Shown here: positions 12,201 to 27,200 of the stretch, in pieces
Position numbering within the stretch: position 1 is the stretch's first letter
Layout of the letters: the number at the start of each line of letters is the position of its first letter
NCBI GenBank assembly: GCA_038049695.1
Contig: CP142451.1
Span: 31,294,001-31,358,000 of the forward strand
Source of the DNA: Cinnamomum chago
Taxonomy: Eukaryota; Streptophyta; Magnoliopsida; Laurales; Lauraceae
Direction: 5' to 3'
DNA: 64,000 nucleotides
Made by a program: the position numbers and the translations under genes
The notes under the pieces: model-generated
The model's database searches: none
What the model saw: the letters and a program-made list of their open reading frames with translations, nothing else
What the model was told of the DNA's origin: nothing

Positions 12201-15200
12201 AAATGATTAGGTGAGCTATGACATACCTTACCTGATCATTTTGGTTTGTCCTGGGGGATTACTTTGATATACACACAGAGACACTCTTGAGAAGTTTCAT
12301 GGTTTTTTTATTGTCCAAATAGAAAAAATAATGCATTATGATATGATTTGTTTGTTTCAGATATGGTCCATGCCAAACTCCTACCCTTGGATTTTGTGTG
12401 CAACGCTACTTGCAAATTACGACATTTAAGCCAGAAAAATTCTGGGCTTTGCACCCATACATTGCAAAAATTGGTTATGAACTTAAATTAGATTGGGATC
12501 GTGAGAAGCTGTTTGACTCAGATGTAAGTTTTCCTATTGTCCCAGTTTATTGTGTTTGCTCCCCTTTTTTATCCCTTAAATTTGGTAGTGACTGCGATTC
12601 TTTGTTCTACTCAGGTTACTGTTATGTTCCAAAAGCTGGTATCTGAAGATGGTGTTCTGAAGGTAACTGATATATCAACAAAAGAAGAGTGCAAAAGTCG
12701 TCCACCTGGACTAAACACAGTGAATATGCTGAAGGTTAGTTTCTTTAAGCACCATCAACATTATCTAGCATTTTCTATTTAAACTTGTTACACAAGAAGT
12801 TGTTTGAGGTAGTGGTGTTATATACTCTCTTGTTTCCATGTTGTGTGTGTTGAACTAAACTTGTTTAAGATATTATTTATTTGGTGTTAGATGTTATCAA
12901 ATTTTATTGCAGAAAAATTCTGTTACAATTTTGTAATCTGGTTTTAGGAAATAAACAATGTTGTCACATAGTGTTAATTAGATGATTGAGACAAGCACAT
13001 TTTGGGGATGCCATCCTCAGCTTGGACTGTGAAATGAGTTGATAGCAGGTTTTCCGTGAAGTTGCAAAAAATCTAGAAATTCTATGGGAAAGAAAGACAG
13101 ATACAAAAAAAGTAGAGAAAGCGCAAGGTTCTAAAAATCGGACTTGGTCACCCTCTGTTTTGGCGACTTGGCTAAGTCAGACCAAGCATCCTAGGCCCAT
13201 TCAAATTTAAAAGACATAATAAATAGAAAAAAGAATAATCGATAAAACAGAAAACGTAGTTCTATTAATCTAGTAGGATTTTTTGAAATTGATTTATTAC
13301 TTGAACCTGTATTTCGTACTTGTTTGTATGTTAAGGTTTTAGAATGTCAAGGCACAAGTCAAGTTGTTCCAATTGCCCAAAGCATGGGGCATATGACTCT
13401 AAGCATGGCTTTAATCCTCCTGAGCACCCCTTTTTTAATATATGTATATATATGTATATATATGTTTGTATGTGTGTGTGTGTGTGTGTGTGTATGGAAG
13501 AATACGAATATTTTCAACTTCTTGGACTTGCATGCTGCTCCTTCCTTTTTCTTAAAAACTAGGTGTTAATGGGGATATACCCCCTGATATGGAGCATGAT
13601 TGAAGTGCATACTTTATGTATAGTGTACATGTCACGAACAAAATATGCCTTATATTGTGTGACATATGGCTTTGAGTGCAAGCCGTACCTTGAACTTGAG
13701 GTGCAAGGCGGAGCCATGTTTTGAGCCTTGCTTTGAGATTTAACACCCAAAACGCTTGATGTGGATCAGCCCGCATCCATTGATGTTCAACAAGAAAATC
13801 ACGTGATGGATCAAGCCTATAGATTTTTGGATCCAAACATACATCTAGAAGGTCTCAGGATTAAATGGGCCCCAAAACAGTCACCAAATAATTTATTAAA
13901 TTTGCTGTTAGGGACGTTTTGGTAAAACAATCAGTAACAAAGGGCTTATTGCAATCCCAGCAGGTTGCATGACATGAAACAGGTCGTGACCCGACCCGAA
14001 CTCAACCTGGCCATGCCGAGAAAATCCAGTAACCTATGTTTTTTTGGGCCACTTAAAATAGCCCATTAGTAATCAGGGCCATTTGATCCAGCTGACATAA
14101 GCCAGCTGATGGCCCATGTGGCTCCCACAGACCCTCCTAAGTCAGATGTCCAGATGCCCCCGCGAATTCAGAGTTGTTTGGTTACAGAAATACTCTTTAT
14201 TATTTAGGGTTTTATTAATTTCAATGTGTTGATCAATGGTTAGGATGTAACTAGAGTTGAGTTGTTTTAAGTACTTATTACGTTGAATACCCATTTAACA
14301 GTCCAGTTTCTGATCTAAATTAAAAGTTATTCTACATTTTCTATGCATTCTTCTCCATTAGATTGAGGCCCAATGGGGTGGCCAATCATGGATCTGGCCT
14401 GCATTATATGTGCTTGAGCCATTAATAACCGATATCAGTTGCAACTAATTGAAGTTCCTATTACTATGCTTAGGCTTTCATAAATCAACGCTATATTACC
14501 ACTTTATTACTGGATGCAAATTTTGGTAGAAATGTGTAGTGTTTTGAGAATGCATAAATTTAATTACATGACATCTCATTCCTTCCAGGTTGCATCAAGT
14601 GCATTAGGGTTAGGACCTCAGGTGACCATGCAAGTGGCTGAACGTCTGTACACTCAAGGTTTCATAAGGTCTGGTTTTGCTCCCCTTGTCATTGACATTT
14701 GTACCATTGCATTCATTATGATGTTAAGATTGACTTTTGGTGTTGGGTAAAATTTGTTTGCATGGCAGTGTGATATTTGCATGTGGCACATTTGAGACTT
14801 GTGTGTGTTGCATGAAAACAAAATGGTGACAGTTTCAAAACATAAGCAGAACGGATTGGAAACTGGATGATCATTGTTGATCACTCCTAGCTTCATTTAT
14901 AATGTCTACTAGCCTTAATCAAGGCATTTACAATCTCTGTATGTGGAAAGAATATAAAGAATATATGTTACAATCTTTTATACATGGAAAGGGAATACAA
15001 ACAGATTGGTCAACTAATCCCATGTGATGTATGTGAATGGGCCTGTGGGCCTATTGTTCATGGGCCTTGTCGGCCAGTTGGTGTTAACAGCCCCACTTAA
15101 ATTGATGCTGGTCAAACAGTAGCAATTTGCGAACCAGGAACTCATGACGTGGCCTGGGCAATCCTTTTGTGAAGATGTTTGTAAGTAAGAGTTCACTGGA

Positions 15201-18200
15201 AATACATGCAAGACTAATGACCTGGTGATTATATTCATCTCGAATAAAATGACAATCCACCTCAATATGTTTTGTATGCTCATGATTCTCAGTGATACGG
15301 ATGGAATTAGTATTGTCCGTATGAAGAGGGGTAGCTGAGGTCTGAGGAAAACCAAAATCTGTAAGTAAACCACGAAGCCAAAGGATCTCGGAACAGGCAG
15401 AGGACATAGCACGATATTCAGATTCAGTGGAAGATTTTGAGACCTGTTCTTGCTTTTTGCATTTCGAAGAAATGAGTGATCAACCCAAATACACATCAGC
15501 CTGTGGTGGATCTGCGAGTATCCGGGCATCCTGCCCAGTTGGCATCAGAATAAGCATTGAGTGTAAGTGGTGTGCCAACCGGAAAAAACAATCCCCATGT
15601 TGGAGAACCAAGAATGTATCGAATGATCCGTTTGACAGCAACAAAATGGTGATGCCGCAGTGCTGTCATGAATTGACTAACAACATTCACAGCATATGAG
15701 ATGTCTAGTCTAGTGATGGTCAAGCAGACCAGACCGCTGACTAAGCATCTGTAGAATGTAGGATTGGATAGGAGATCATCGTCATCTTTTCGGAGGTTCA
15801 CATTGACTTCTAATGGAGTGTCCATAGGTGGCACCATTTAGGCCAGCAAGGTCAATGAGGTCAATAACATACTTATGTTGATGCAAAAATAGTCCCTTCC
15901 TAGATTGTTGAACCTCAAGTCCCAAGAAATATATTAATGGACCCAAATCTTTCATATGGAATGCAACTTGAAGCGATGATTGGAGTTTGAGGATCATGTT
16001 ACTATGAGCACCGGTGATGATGATGTCATCCATGTAAACTAGAAGTAAGGTAGTAGATTGAGAAGTAATATTCCTGGACAACGAAGGATCATATGGACTT
16101 TGAGTAAATCCAAGATGAAGCAGAGTAGAATGAAATTTCTTGAAAGCAAGCTCTTGGTGCTTGCTTTAAGCCATATAACGAGCGATGGAGCCGAGCCACT
16201 TCATTCTTAAAAGTAGTCGTAACCCTGAGGAAGACGCATGTAAACCTCCTCTTTCAGATCTCCATGGAGGAAGGATTTCTTCACATCCATTTGGTAAAGA
16301 GCGGGAGGCAGCAATAGCAAGAATAGCATGCACTGTTGTTATTTTAGCGGCCGGAGCAAATGTTTCTTCATATTCAATGCCATACTTGATGGTTGCCAAG
16401 TGCCACTAAGCGAGCTTTAGTCAGAGCCAAAGTTCCATCAGGATTGAGTTTGATAGAGTAGACCCACTTGCATCTAATGGGTTTGATTGACGGAGGACAT
16501 TGAACGTCCCATGTATAATTTTCTTTGAGTGCCTCAAGTTCATCCTGCATAGCCTGAGGCCAACACTCATGTTGCACTGCTTGAGAAAAATGGTTAGGTA
16601 TCTGAACAAAAGAAAGAGTAGTGAGTAAGGATGTGTATGGGTGAACCCAAAGGGATCGGGGGGCGCGAAATGCGAGAAGTTTGACGAAGAGGGATAGAAT
16701 GGCTGACGTTCGGCGCGGCAGCGTGTTCAAGCGTAGAGGAAGTAGATGTGGTAGGAAGCTCAGGCACAATAGTATTCTCCTGTCTACGTCTCTCATACAC
16801 AATAATAGTCTTAGTGTTTTTCGTAGGCAAAACAAAAGTGTCACCAAAGTCGGGAACGAAAGAAATCTTAGGAGATGTATCATGATCTTGATTCTGATGG
16901 AAAAAATATTGATTTTCCAAAAACAACACATTGCGAGAAATCCTGATGTGGTTTACCTTGGAATCATAACGAAGAAATCCTTTATGGTCATTTGCATATC
17001 CTAAAAAGGCACACTTGGAGGAATGAGCAGATAGTTTTGATTGTTTAGCTGGAGGTATTGGCGTAAAACATACACACCCAAAAGTATGGAGATGAGAATA
17101 AGTGGGATGTTTATGGAACAAATGAAAATAAGGTGTCATTCTAAATGCGAGGTGATGGTAATCTATTTATAACATGAACAACTGTTGTTAGAGTTTCAGG
17201 CCAAAATCTTGCCAGAATATAAGATTCTAAGAGAAGTGAACGAACAATGTCCAAGAGATGTTTGTTTTTCCTTTTAGAAACCCCATTGTGGGTGGGGGGT
17301 GGTTTATAAGGACATGTTTTTTGTGAAATTATCCCTTTGTGTTGCAGAAAATTCTAAAACTCTTTAGAAACATATTTGCCTTCAGAATCAGTGCAAAGTG
17401 TTTTAATGGAAGTAGAAAAATGATTCACAACATAAGCTAAGAATATTTTAAAAACTGTAAACACCTCAGATTTTGAATGCAAGAAAAAAAACCCATGTAA
17501 ACCGACTATAATCGTCAATAAATGTAACAAAATACTTAAAATGGGAGTGTGATGTCACAATTGCTATACGCCATACATCACTGTGTACAAGATCAAAACA
17601 TTTCAATGATACATAGGTGCTTATGGGAAAAGGAAGGGTTTTGTTCTTGCCCATTTTACAACTAGAACAATTAAAAGAAACATCTTTAAGGGAACTTTAT
17701 TATAAAATAGCAAACCAGAATTTAATAAAGTCAACAAGGTTCGAGAATCCGGATGACCTAATCTATTGTGCCATATATGGCATTTATTTGAACTAGAATC
17801 TGAAAACCGGGCAGCAACCAAATTCCCATCATGTGTAGACAATTGTAATGGAAAAAGACGTCCTTGCTTAGGCCCCTTCGCTATCACCTTCCCTGATGCT
17901 TGATCCTGCAAAACACAACTGGAGCGAGAAAAAGAGACAGAACAATTATGGTCAACTAGATGTCCAATAGATAATAAATTTGTAGATAACTATAGAGAAA
18001 GAAACACATGACTCAAAGGTAAAGGATGTGAGATTTCACCGATGGCAGTAATGGGTATACTTCCACCATCTGTAGTATTGATTTGGAGATTTCAATCATA
18101 AGGCTTCAGTTGAGACAACTGATGAGAAGAGTTTGTCATATGATTAGAAGGCCCCAAATCTAGATACCATGTGAAGGTTGATTTGGTTTTACCCGAGCAA

Positions 18201-21200
18201 TCAAGGGCAGAGAAGATATTTACTATAATTTGTTGATCCATATCAGGGGTAAGAGAAGAGGAAGAAGCAGTCGAAGGAGGCATGAATGTGTTAGTAGCAG
18301 GAGCAAGAGAAGACGCATTCAAAGTTGCCAGATTGGCCTTCTGAGATGAAGCCTGAGGACGTCACTGACATTCTGGAAAAACATGGCCTTTCGTTTGCAG
18401 TAAGTGCAAAACTTTTGATTGCATTGAGTGGCGACATGTCCATACTTTTGGCAACATAAGAATTGGACTTTGGTCATATCTCTATTCTGATGTTTGTCTC
18501 GTGCAACATATGCAGCAGCCACTGGACTGCTGGTAATAGCTTGCTGAAGAGTAGGGTGGGTTGCAAGATGACGTTCCTCACGAAGAAGCTCACTTAAGCA
18601 GGTATCAATGGATGGAGAGGACACCCGACACTTCAGATTTGAACAGATTTGTTCAAACTCAGGTCGCAGTTTCATTAAGAATTGATTCCTCTGAGTAGTT
18701 GAATGAATGTTTTGAACCACTGTAATTGAAGCATCTAGTAAAATGGAATAGTTGATTTCAGTATAATCCATCCATAAACAAATAGATTGAGAATAATATT
18801 CCTGAATGGACATTGTCCCTTGAATAAATTGAGATTGCTCATGTTCCAAGTGAAACCTGCGAGCCGTGTTATCTTGGTCTCACATTCCTTAAGCTGTTTT
18901 TATAAGGCCTAAGATTTAGAATATGTTTCGGATCAACTGTCCCCAGAATCTGTAACGCCCTGAATCCCGGAGCTCATCAGGACCCAGGGCCTTACTATAA
19001 AGGAAACCATATCATTTCATAAATTAATTTAAGACAAGGAACTGAGCAATGTAATAAATTGGAATTTATTCAAAGGAATCTTTAAATAGAATCAAGTCTG
19101 CCGACACAACCAATCTTAAATCATAAAAGGATCAAATTCAATATTATTAAAGGGACGATTAATCACAAATCCTAAACATCAATATTCTGGTCAATCATAA
19201 CGCTCTCTCATCAGCCACGCGTATCGAAGTCCAATGGCCGAGTTCCCTCGTTGCCAAGCTCCCCCAGACGATGCACACCTGAAGTGGGGCAAACCACTTA
19301 TCAGAAGTCTGGTGAATAATATTTCTACATACATATATGATTGATAATATAAGGAATTTACAAAAGTGCAGAAGAATTCACAAGATAATAGTGGATTACA
19401 TATAGAGTCTTCTTGTTATTTAATGTGGGTACATAGTCAGTCTGTAACTTTGATAAGTTCTGTGATTCCCAATTCTGGGTTCTTATAATGGAACTCTACC
19501 AATAGAGTTTTCAGTACTTCAGTCCCTTCCAAAGAGGAGGTCCTTCTATAATACATTCGAAAACTTCCAGTAAGGAGGTTAATTTCATAAATGATATTTC
19601 AGTCCCGGTCCAACCTTATTCCTCATGGCCCGCAAGGGGTTCAATGTTCAATTTGATACTCAGAAGTAAGGATCCTTTCTGATATTTCAAATAAGGTGCC
19701 ACTGTTTCATATAATTTCATATCAAAATATTCTCATAAAAAAAAAAGTTCATTAGTTCTTTTATATCCATTATGCATTCGGTAACATTATCAAGGAATTA
19801 TACACACTAATTATATTAATATAGGATTAGTTCCACATAATCGGGATAAATAAGGCCCCACTTAAATTTAACATTTAGTACCCTCTTTTGTGGTACTATT
19901 TCCATATCTTTTAAATTCCATATTATCAATAAGGGTTTAAACAAACATACTGAATTACTGTTAGTTTTAGAGTTTACCCTATTGACTTGGGTATTCATTC
20001 ATAAGTCAACAACATGCTTCAGAACTACCAAAATATGTGCTTATAATATATAACTTTGAGTTATATAATTCAATAAGGGCCCACATTAAGATGCAAGTCC
20101 AATAGAATTAGTATAAATATTAATTAGTTTTTTATCTCCTAGTATGACACATGGCTCAAGTAAACATTTCAATACATAAACAACTTAAAAGAAACCTCTG
20201 GAAGGTTCAAGAATATGACTGTTTCATGTCAACAATGATCGTCAATAGTAATTTATAATAAAGAAGAACAGTTCGTCATCGTCATGTCCATAAAATGGGT
20301 CTCACGCCCAATGCTTTGGATGACAAGAGATTGTGGGTCCCTGGTGGTTTAAACGACATGGGTTCAGGACCATCTTGGTCGCCCATCAAGGATTTGTTAA
20401 AGGGCTGGTTCTGATCTCTCATCAGATCAACCGGTGGGCCCCACGTATTTGTTAAACATTTTGAAGTAGGAAGCTGTTACCTGCAACTTTTCTTCTCTAC
20501 TCTGTAATTCATCCTTCCACACTTGTTTCAAGAGATGGAGCCACCCCAGTATGACTTTCCCACGCTATATATCATACCATATAAGGGATTTCAGTGATTC
20601 AAGAACAATTAACAGTACTGTTTACATCCATTACAGGTCCTTACACATAGAATAGGGGTGATCAGGTGGTGGGCCCTTCAATGGTTCAACTTGCCTGGGA
20701 CTTGGCCGACCTTGGTCGCCCATCAGGGACTGACCAGATGACTGGCCTTGATCCTTGATCAGGTGGGCCAGTGGGTCCCACAATTCAATTCACTGAAAAC
20801 TCCAAAAATCACCAAAATAACGATGCAAGAATTTCTAGATTCAGATGTGGGGTCAGATGGGATCCAAACTAGATGGGTCCACCTACACCTAGATCGCCCA
20901 GGGGTCTACTATCGGATCCTTGGGTCGGATGTGTGATCGAGTGGGCCACCTAGTCCCACTATCCAATCTACCGATAGACCTCAAATTCCCAGACGTCCAG
21001 ATGATCAGATCTTTGGAAACAAATAGGGGCCAGGTGGGACCCATTTCCAAATGGGTCCACCTACACAGTGGTCACCCAAGGGTCTGCTATCAGATCCATG
21101 GGAGTGATTCCCGATTGAGTGGGCCCCATGGCCATAGTACCCACATCGACTGATCCTGTATCTGTCGATGTGGTTGGAAACCAAGCCTCTGGCTTGAGTT

Positions 21201-24200
21201 TCATCAGATTTCCCTCATTCACGATTAAATAAAAAAAAAAAAAATATATATATATATATCCAATTATCACATCACATCCAATACTAGATAGACAATCATA
21301 ATGTGTTACTAATTAATATGGAGATTACAGATCTTGGTCAAACCCCAAAGGAAATTTCCAATATCTGTCAGTAATCAGATTTTCATCCTTGATCTCCTTT
21401 TTGGGTTATTTTCAAGAACAACAGAAACATAGAATAACCCAAGAATCCACATTTTCTGTGTACTTGGAAATATTACTCACCTCCTGCTGTAGCAGATCGT
21501 GGCACGGTTGATGTGGGATCTCGAGTACTGCATCCACTAGGCCTTCCGGCTTCTTCGTCCTTCCTACGAATCTTATCGGTCCCTGTTGATCTTCAGAGGA
21601 AATCTCTCTCCACTCTGCTACCCTCTTCTTTGAAAACCAAATACAAAAAACGGAGGACAAGAGGAAAACTAATAAGAGAAACGATAAGGAAATCTGGGCA
21701 TAACCCCAAATTTCAGTCGTTGAAATCACCCCTAAGTTCTACGAAAGATATCCCCCTCCCTAAGGGAATATCATTCTAACAATCTAACAGCACAAATGGG
21801 CCCTAATGGGTTGGAAACAAGTTAAGAAAACCGATTAATACAACCTAACCCAACCTAGTATCTTATGGGCCAGACGAATCTGGGCCGAATCTGGCTCAGG
21901 TATTACAGAATCCAAGTCATGATCTGGGCATCTTTGGTTTCCCACTTGATGACTGCCTTAGAATCAGTAGTGTCATCTATTGGTTTGGGATCAGATCCAT
22001 CCACATGCCCCGATAATTCCTTCCCTTTAAGATAGATTTGAAATTGGGAAGCCCATGATGTGTAATTAGCCCCATTAAATTTAACGAGAGAGATCTTACC
22101 TTTTTCCATGACAATTTAGTGGATAAAGAATAAGAATAGAGAGAATCCTTGAATGTAATGATACCCAATAGTGAGCAGCAGCTTGTGCAACATAATCTGG
22201 ATGAGGTGCAAAAGTTTGCATAAAAGAAAAAACAGTCTGTGTCCAATTTTCAGACTGTCGACACCTTTGGTGGGGTCCACTTGAAGATCTGATCCCTGAT
22301 CCCAGATGAATCCCAGATACTATATGCAATCAAGTAACTCCAGACAAAATTTGAAGATTATCCAACTTATATCCAGAAAATTGGACGGTGCTGATTAAAA
22401 CTTTGCCAAGAATGTGTCGACTTGCAAAAACAGATAGAAAACAGATTTGGAGTGCATAGAAAAATCTGGAAAAACTAATATATTTCTTATAAATAGCAGT
22501 AGACCATGAGGGAACCAAAATATGAAAGAGTTTTGATGATCACTGGTGGGCCAGTCCAGTGATGATCCAAACATCATGTCAGCTGGGCAACCTTGTGTTT
22601 CTTTACTGGATCTGATTGAGGGACCCACAGACTGACCAGTGGAGCAATCAGATTTGCCTAGATGGAAGAAGAAAGTTTTCTGCTTGCAATAAACCAAGTC
22701 TCACCCAGATTGGATGTGAATCCAAGAAGTTGGACGGGGGAGATGAAAATTAGTGCAATAAACTGGAGATCCACAAAAGTGTTCAGAAACCTACCTCGAC
22801 GCTGCGAAAAAATCTCGAAAAGTCACAGAATTCCTAGAATACCCAGTCGACCATCACTAGTGTGATTGTTGGTGATGTCTTGATCATCATAGGTGAGCCA
22901 CCGTTTTAACTGGGCTGATCTGAAGGTTGTTTGTTGTCCCCGATGACTAAAAACTCCAGGAATACAGATCTGGATCTGTATTGAACAAGCTTTGAGTGAG
23001 ATTCAGTGCTCACTATCACAGAAGATGCACACAGTAACCTATTTTCCTTGCTCTGATACCATGACAGTTTCAGAACATAAATAGAATGGATTGGAAACTG
23101 GATGATCACTGTCGATCACTCATTGCTTCATTTATAATGTCTACTATTCCAATCTCAGTATGTGGAAAGAATATATGTTACAATCTTTTATACATGGAAA
23201 GGGTGTAACACCCCGAATCCCGGAGCTCACCAGGATCCAGGGCCTTACTATAAGGAATCCATATCACTTCATAAATCAAATTAAGACAAGGAGCTGAGCA
23301 ACATAATAATTTATTTGAGGGATCAAATTAAATAGAAAAGAGACATCAACAAGTCTGCCAGCCAAAAATCCTAAAATCACATTTATTGAAAGAAATAATG
23401 CTAGTATCTATTTCAGTTCCAATATGACGCTCTCTTATCAGCCACGCATATTGAAGTCCAATGGATGATTTTCCCCGTTGCCAAGCTCGCCCAACCGATG
23501 CACACCTGAAGTGGGGCAAACCACTTATCAAAAGTCTGGTGAGTAATATTACCACATACACAGTTCATTGATAAAATAATGAATTGACATAAGTGCGTAA
23601 GAATTCATGAGATAATAATGGATTACATAAATGGTCTTCTTGTTATTTAATGAGGGTACATAGTCAGTCTGTAACTTTGATAAGTTCTATGATTTCCCAA
23701 TTTTGGTTCCTTATAATGGAACTCTACCAATAGAGTTTTCAGTACTTCATTCCCTTCCAAAAAGGAAGTCTTTGTATAATACATTCGAAAACTCCTAGTA
23801 CGGAGACCAATTGCATAAATGATATTTCAATCCCAGTCCAACCTTATTCCTCCCGGCCCGCAAGGGGTTCAATGTTCAATTTGATACTTAGAAGTAATGA
23901 TCCTTTTTGATATTTCAAATAAGGTGCCACTGTTTCGTATAATTCATAGCAAATATTCTCATAAGAAAAATTCATTAATTCACGTAAATTCATTGTGCGT
24001 TCAATAACATTATCAAGGAATTTTACACACCAATTATATTAATATAAGATTAGTTCCACATCATCGGGATAAATAAGGCCCCACTTTAATTTAACATTTA
24101 GTATTCTCTTTGTGGTACTAATCCCATATTTTCTAAATTCTGTGTTGTCAATAAGGGTTTAAACTAACATACATAATTACTGTTAGTTTTAGAGTTTACC

Positions 24201-27200
24201 CTATTAACTTGGGTATTCCTTCATAAGTCAACAACATGCTTCACATTTTTATCAAAATATGTGCTTAATATAATATATAACTTTGAGTTATATAACTCCA
24301 TCAGGCCCACACTAAGATGCAAGTCCAATAGGATTGGTGTAATTATTTATTGGTTTATATCACCTAGTAAGACACATGGCACAAGTCAACAATTCTGTGC
24401 ATAAACAACTTAAAGCATCTCTGGAAAGTTCAAGAAGTAGTTGTGTCATGTCATGACTCAACACAAAGCATTATAAAATAAGAGTCCCAGAGCTTCATCG
24501 TTATCTTCAAAAATGGGTCTCACGCCCAATGCTTTGGAGGAGAAGAGATTGTCGGTCCCTGTTGGTTTAAACAACATGGGTTCAGGGCCATCTTGATCGC
24601 CTATCAAGGATATATTGAATGGCTGGTTCTGATCTCTCATCAGATCAACCGGTGGGCCCCACGCGTTTGATAAACAATTTGAAGTAAGGCACTGTTACCT
24701 GCAATTTCCTTCTCCTCTCTGGGATTCATCCTTCCGCACTTGTTTTCAGGAGATGAAGCCATCCAGTATGATTTTCCCACGCTATATATCATACTACATC
24801 AGGGATTTCAGTGATTCAAGGTCCATTAACAGTACTGTTCCCTGCCATTACAGGCCCTTACACACAGAATAGGGGTGATCAGGTGGTGGGCCCTTCAATG
24901 GTTCAACTTGCCTGGGACCTGGCTGACCTTGGTCGCCCATCAGGGACCAAGGTAATGGTCGGTCCTGATCTTTGATCAGGTGGGCCAGTGGGCCCCACAA
25001 TCCAACCATGAAAAACCCAGGAATTCCCTAAGATTGACGCTGCAGAGACTTTGGGAATCAGATGTGTGGTCAGATGGGACCCACATTGGATGGGTCCACC
25101 CACACCTGGGTCGCCCAGGGGTCCACTACCAGATCCCTGGGTCAGATGGGTGATAGAGTGGGCCCCATGGTCCCACTATCAATTCTACCTACAGACCTCC
25201 AATGCTCAGACTGGACGTGGATCAGTCCCTTTGGAAGCAACTGGGGGCCAGGTGGGACCCATCTCCAGATGAGTCCATCTAGGCAGTGATCGCCCAGGGG
25301 TCTACTATTAGATCCCTGGGAGTGATGCTTGAATGGGTGGGCGCCCTGATCACAGTACCCACATCGACAGATCTTGTATCTGTCGATGTGGTTGGAAACC
25401 AAGCCTCTGGCTTGAGTTTCTCATCCATTTCCTCTTTCCTGATCAAATCAACATATATATACAATTACACCTCACATCCAGTCTTAAATAGACACCCATA
25501 ATTGATTAACTTGGGGATTACAAATCTTGGTCTAACCCCAAAGGAATTTCCAAGATCTGTCGGTAATCAAGTTTTTGATCCTTGTTCCCCCTTTTTGGGT
25601 TATATTCAGGAACCACATAAACACAGTATAACCCAAGGATCTACAGATCTATGTATTTGGAAAGATCACTCACCTCCAGTGTAGCAGATCGTTGTACGGT
25701 TGATGCGGGAGCTCGAGTGCTGCATCCACTAGGCCTTCCGGCTTCTTCCTCCTTCCCACGAGTCTTGTTGGTCTCTGTTGATCTTCAGAGGAGATCTATC
25801 TTTCTCCACTCTGCTACCCTCTTCTTTGGAAACCAAATACAAACCACGGAGATCAATAAGGAAACTAATAAGAGAGATGAAAAGGCCATCTGGGGATAAC
25901 CCCAAATTTCAGTCGTTGGAATCACCCCCCAAGTTCTACGAAAGATATCCCCCTCCTTAAGGGAATATCGTTTCAACAATCTAACAGCACAAATGGGCCC
26001 TAATGGGTTAGGAGCAGGTTAAGACAACCCAACCCAACCTAGTAATTTATGGGCCAGACAAAATCTGGGCCTAATCTGGCCCAGGTATTACAAAGGGAAT
26101 ACAAACAGATTGGTCAACTAATTGCACGTGATGTATGTGAATGGGCCTTGTGGGCCAGATGGTGTTAACAAATGGTAGAATCATCTTCATAACATTGCAA
26201 CAGCTCACAAATATCTGTAATAGTTTCCCAGAATGGGAAATACACTTGTAATAGCGTGTAAATCCACTCCAATCAAGGGGATTGAATTTGTTGTATGAAG
26301 GTAAAACATTATATAACGCAAAGGTCTGTCATAAGAGGGACAGTCTATCATTGGCATCCATTCTATAATTCTTTTCTTCCTTTGATATTTGATATGGGAT
26401 CAGAGCCCGTATAAGTTTAGGGTTTCATAGTAGTGTAATTAGTTAGAGATCGCCAGACCTTATTGGAGCACTTCGGCCTTCTGGCATTGGACTTGAACAT
26501 CTTCATTGGGAAGATACTGTGGCCGGTTTTCCTTATTCTTTCTTCTATGCTCTGCCACCAAACCCTCATCTCCTTTTTGTGTAGTACCCGGACATGAATC
26601 TCACGATCAAGACCGAATCTCAGCCACTGCTGGTGTTACAGAAGAAGACCGAATCTTGCCTCTGCTACTCTGCTCTTCAGAATTTGTGTAGCCACCTCTG
26701 TCTGCTTCCATAGATCCGATCAGCTTCTCTCATTACTCCTTTGCAGCATCCTAGCTTTCTTCTGCTTTCTCTCCCTCTCTCTCTGATTTTATTGTAGCTT
26801 TCTTTTGTTTGATCTCTGTCCAGTGAGATTTGAGGTCTCGTCGGCGTGGTTCTCCATTTTGATTAATGGGTCTCCTAAGGGTTTTTTTTCAGGCTGGAAG
26901 GGGACTAAGACAAGGGGATCCTGTCTTCCCGTTTCTCTTTCTAATAGTGGCAAAAGCGATGGGTAGAATGATTAAAGAGGCAGTGAATGCGTGCTTGTTC
27001 GAAGGCTTCAAAGTGGCTAGAAATACCCCTGCACTTAAGCACCTGCAGTTTGCTGATGACACCCTCATATTCTGTGGAGCTAATGAAGACCACGTAAGAA
27101 ACTTCAAAATCACAATCCTCTGTTTTGAAGTGTTTTCAGGGCTTAAGGTGAATTTCTTTAAGAGTGAGTTGATTGGGCTGCGAACTAAGAAGTTGGTGCT

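Larger units (their letters stand above)
14827..26170 (-). mobile_element. Copia LTR retrotransposon A (minus strand), expanded by two solo LTRs
   Basis: Bounded by a perfect 5-b duplication aatgg (14822-14826 and 26171-26175). On the minus strand the order is 5' LTR (23062-26170, split by an insertion), primer site TGGTATCAGAGC (complement of 23050-23061), leader, gag, protease/integrase, reverse transcriptase and RNase H, then the 3' LTR (14827-15089). Gag starts in 21903-22109 and resumes at 18319-18849 with two zinc-knuckle-like Cys stretches. Integrase has [13 protein letters not shown] and reverse transcriptase [11 protein letters not shown]. The element is broken in several places. By eye the LTRs differ by roughly 5 percent plus indels, so it is clearly older than Copia B. 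Without insertions it would be about 5.5 kb. Confidence 0.9.

Noticed and set aside
13324-13569. Two overlapping 70-80 codon frames with VCVCVC runs
   Set aside because: They are translations of the (TG)n and (TATA) microsatellite in a TOP3B intron.
18951-26092. The two 2.9-kb repeats as the paired LTRs of one Gypsy element
   Set aside because: Each has its own 5-b duplication (gaatc, aaggg), and the DNA between them is Copia A gag and leader, not Gypsy coding sequence.
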